From: JBCBCP01 sp039817385 | Lineage (GTDB): Bacteria; Pseudomonadota; Alphaproteobacteria; Rhodobacterales; Rhodobacteraceae | Assembly: GCA_039817385.1 (NCBI GenBank) | Contig: JBCBVY010000002.1 | Location: forward strand, 124,001-188,000 | Direction of reading: 5' to 3' | DNA length: 64,000 nucleotides | Part shown: piece by piece, positions 62,295 through 64,000 of the stretch | Position numbering within the stretch: the first letter of the stretch is position 1 | How the letters are laid out: each line of letters opens with the position of its first letter | Notes under the pieces: model-generated | What the model was told of the DNA's origin: nothing | Seen by the model: only the letters and a program-made list of their open reading frames with translations | Databases searched by the model: none | Made by a program: the position numbers and the translations under genes

Positions 62295-64000
62295 ATGACC
62301 AAGTATGACGAGAACTGGGTCCGGGCCGAAGAAGCCAAGCGCGCCTACATGGCCGAGCATGGCCTTTACTCCGAGAGCGAAGAGAAAGCCAACTGCGGCG
62401 TGGGCCTTGTGGTCTCCGTTGATGGGAAGCCGTCGCGCGCAGTCGTCGAAAACGGGATCAAGGCGCTGAAGGCGATCTGGCACCGCGGGGCGGTCGATGC
62501 GGATGGCAAGACGGGCGATGGCGCGGGCATTCACGTGCAGATTCCGGTGCCGTTCTTCTATGAGCAGATCGCGCGCACGGGCCACGCGCCCGCGAAGGAC
62601 CAGTTGATGGCGGTGGGTCAGGTGTTCCTGCCGCGCACGGACTTCGGTGCGCAGGAAACCTGCCGCACCATCGTGGAATCCGAAGTGCTGCGGATGGGCT
62701 ATTACATTTACGGCTGGCGGCATGTCCCGGTGAATGTCGACTGCCTCGGCGAAAAGGCGAATGCGACCCGTCCGGAGATTGAGCAGATCCTGATCTCCAA
62801 CGCCAAGGGTGTGGACGAAGAGACGTTCGAGCGCGAGCTTTACGTGATCCGCCGCCGGATCGAAAAGGCGGCGGCGGCTGCGGGGGTCACTGGCCTTTAC
62901 ATCGCGTCGCTGTCCTGTCGGTCGATCATCTACAAAGGCATGATGCTGGCCGAGCAGGTGGCGGAGTTCTACCCCGACCTGATGGACGACCGGTTCGAGA
63001 GTGCGTTCGCGATCTACCACCAGCGTTACAGCACCAACACCTTCCCAGAGTGGTGGCTGGCGCAGCCCTTCCGGATGCTCGCCCATAACGGGGAAATTAA
63101 CACGCTGAAGGGCAATCTGAACTGGATGCGCAGCCATGAGATTCGCATGGCGTCCAGCGCGTTTGGCAACATGGCCGACGACATCAAGCCGATCGTCCCG
63201 GGCGGCTCGTCCGACTCCGCCGCGCTGGACGCGGTGTTCGAAGTGCTGGTGCGCGCGGGCCGCAGCGCCCCGATGGCCAAGACAATGCTGGTGCCGGAAT
63301 CGTGGTCCAAGCAGGCGGTGGAACTACCGCAGGCCTGGCGCGACATGTATTCCTACTGCAATTCAGTGATGGAGCCGTGGGACGGCCCCGCCGCGCTGGC
63401 CATGACCGATGGCCGGTGGGTCTGCGCCGGTCTGGACCGGAACGGCCTGCGCCCGATGCGCTATGTGGTGACCGCCGATGGCATGGTCATTGCCGGGTCC
63501 GAGACGGGCATGGTCCCGCTGGAGGAAGCGAACGTCGTGGAGAAAGGCGCGCTTGGTCCCGGCCAACTGCTGGCCGTCGATATGAAGAAGGGCAAGCTGT
63601 TCCACGACACGGAAATCAAGGACAAGCTTGCCGCCGCCCTGCCCTTCGGCGAGTGGGTCGGCAAGATCACCGACCTTGAAGAAGCGGTCACCGGCGTCAC
63701 CGAAAAGCCGGTCTTTGAGGGCGACGCGCTAAAGCGCCGCCAGATCGCGGCGGGTTACAGCATTGAAGAGCTGGAACAAATCCTTGCCCCGATGGCCGAG
63801 GACGCAAAGGAATCGCTCGCCTCGATGGGCGACGACACGCCGTCCGCAGTGCTCAGCAAGCAGTACCGCCCGCTGAGCCATTTCTTCCGCCAGAACTTCA
63901 GCCAGGTCACCAACCCGCCCATCGACAGCTTGCGCGAATACCGCGTGATGAGCCTGAAGACCCGCTTCGGCAACCTCAAGAACGTGCTTGATGAGTCCAG
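62295..64000 (+). CDS. gltB: Glutamate synthase (NADPH) large subunit, 3' truncated by window edge
   Basis: The first 568 codons of the roughly 1,500-residue GltB. The N-terminus shows the class II glutamine amidotransferase: after a 33-residue propeptide comes ANCGVGLVV, whose Cys34 becomes the N-terminal nucleophile after cleavage; then WHRGAVDADGKTGDGAGIHVQIP and FAIYHQRYSTNTFP. Downstream MAHNGEINTLKGN and DGPAALAMTDGRWVCAGLDRNGLRP-like blocks. The central and FMN/3Fe-4S regions lie beyond base 64000. GGAGCTG is a modest SD upstream. Confidence 0.97.
   Translation, partial: MTKYDENWVRAEEAKRAYMAEHGLYSESEEKANCGVGLVVSVDGKPSRAVVENGIKALKAIWHRGAVDADGKTGDGAGIHVQIPVPFFYEQIARTGHAPAKDQLMAVGQVFLPRTDFGAQETCRTIVESEVLRMGYYIYGWRHVPVNVDCLGEKANATRPEIEQILISNAKGVDEETFERELYVIRRRIEKAAAAAGVTGLYIASLSCRSIIYKGMMLAEQVAEFYPDLMDDRFESAFAIYHQRYSTNTFPEWWLAQPFRMLAHNGEINTLKGNLNWMRSHEIRMASSAFGNMADDIKPIVPGGSSDSAALDAVFEVLVRAGRSAPMAKTMLVPESWSKQAVELPQAWRDMYSYCNSVMEPWDGPAALAMTDGRWVCAGLDRNGLRPMRYVVTADGMVIAGSETGMVPLEEANVVEKGALGPGQLLAVDMKKGKLFHDTEIKDKLAAALPFGEWVGKITDLEEAVTGVTEKPVFEGDALKRRQIAAGYSIEELEQILAPMAEDAKESLASMGDDTPSAVLSKQYRPLSHFFRQNFSQVTNPPIDSLREYRVMSLKTRFGNLKNVLDES

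Overview
The window is a GC-rich, densely packed stretch of an alphaproteobacterial chromosome. It most resembles the Rhodobacteraceae (Roseobacter/Rhodobacter group). The basis is gene content and order (secA next to parvulin-argJ-mutT; rimP-nusA-ylxR/L7Ae-infB; lptCAB-hpf-ptsN with kdsD and rnd; a complete paaABCDE core; an NDUFA9-like reductase), the many ATGA/GTGA start-stop overlaps, and protein character. This placement comes from recognition, not from a database search. I see no rRNA, CRISPR array, integrase or transposase. There is one tRNA (Leu, anticodon CAG). No gene-free stretch exceeds 300 bases.

Layout. 1-4018: a pair of ABC exporter half-transporters and a 23S rRNA-type m5U methyltransferase. 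4105-6326: envelope genes (two L,D-transpeptidases, a CAP-domain lipoprotein, a tiny exported protein). 6397-13164: ferrochelatase, methyltransferase, ComF, glutaredoxin, nitrilase-like amidohydrolase, MarR regulator, UbiG, proline iminopeptidase and a half-length solute-binding protein. 13169-18661: the rimP-nusA-infB translation/transcription operon with its own promoter, leader hairpin and terminator. 18768-24447: a 44-residue protein, mutT, argJ, a parvulin and secA. 24552-31850: a secreted protein of unknown role, a binding-protein/OmpA fusion, radC, dnaJ-dnaK with an RpoH-type promoter, and alkB. 31980-43143: a surface-glycan locus (ABC-2 permease, cysQ, kdsB, galU, galE, four glycosyltransferases, a two-domain sulfotransferase). 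43140-47851: ptsN, hpf, lptB, lptA, lptC, kdsD, rnd. 47903-55798: phenylacetate catabolism (thiolase, paaA, a VOC protein, paaB, C, D, E, Z and the repressor paaX). 56000-64000: tRNA-Leu, an NDUFA9-like protein, a small AT-rich patch with an orphan HTH gene, uppP, gltD, two uncharacterised genes and the start of gltB.

How the parts fit. KdsD and KdsB supply Kdo for lipopolysaccharide, and LptA/B/C move it to the outer membrane. GalU and GalE supply UDP-hexoses to the glycosyltransferases. CysQ would clear the PAP made by the PAPS-dependent sulfotransferase at the end of the locus, suggesting a sulfated surface glycan. The paa genes form one co-oriented unit that opens the aromatic ring of phenylacetyl-CoA and oxidises the product.

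The most unusual structure is between argJ and mutT (19420-19497). Three tandem 26-bp units each hold a Shine-Dalgarno sequence inside a small hairpin and a nine-codon reading frame whose stop overlaps the next start. This makes a chain of apparently coupled mini-ORFs leading into mutT. Other points of interest are a perfect 13-bp inverted repeat between divergent cell-wall genes (5291-5350), an intrinsic terminator 14 bp ahead of the rimP start codon, and the AT-rich orphan regulator at 57767-58303.
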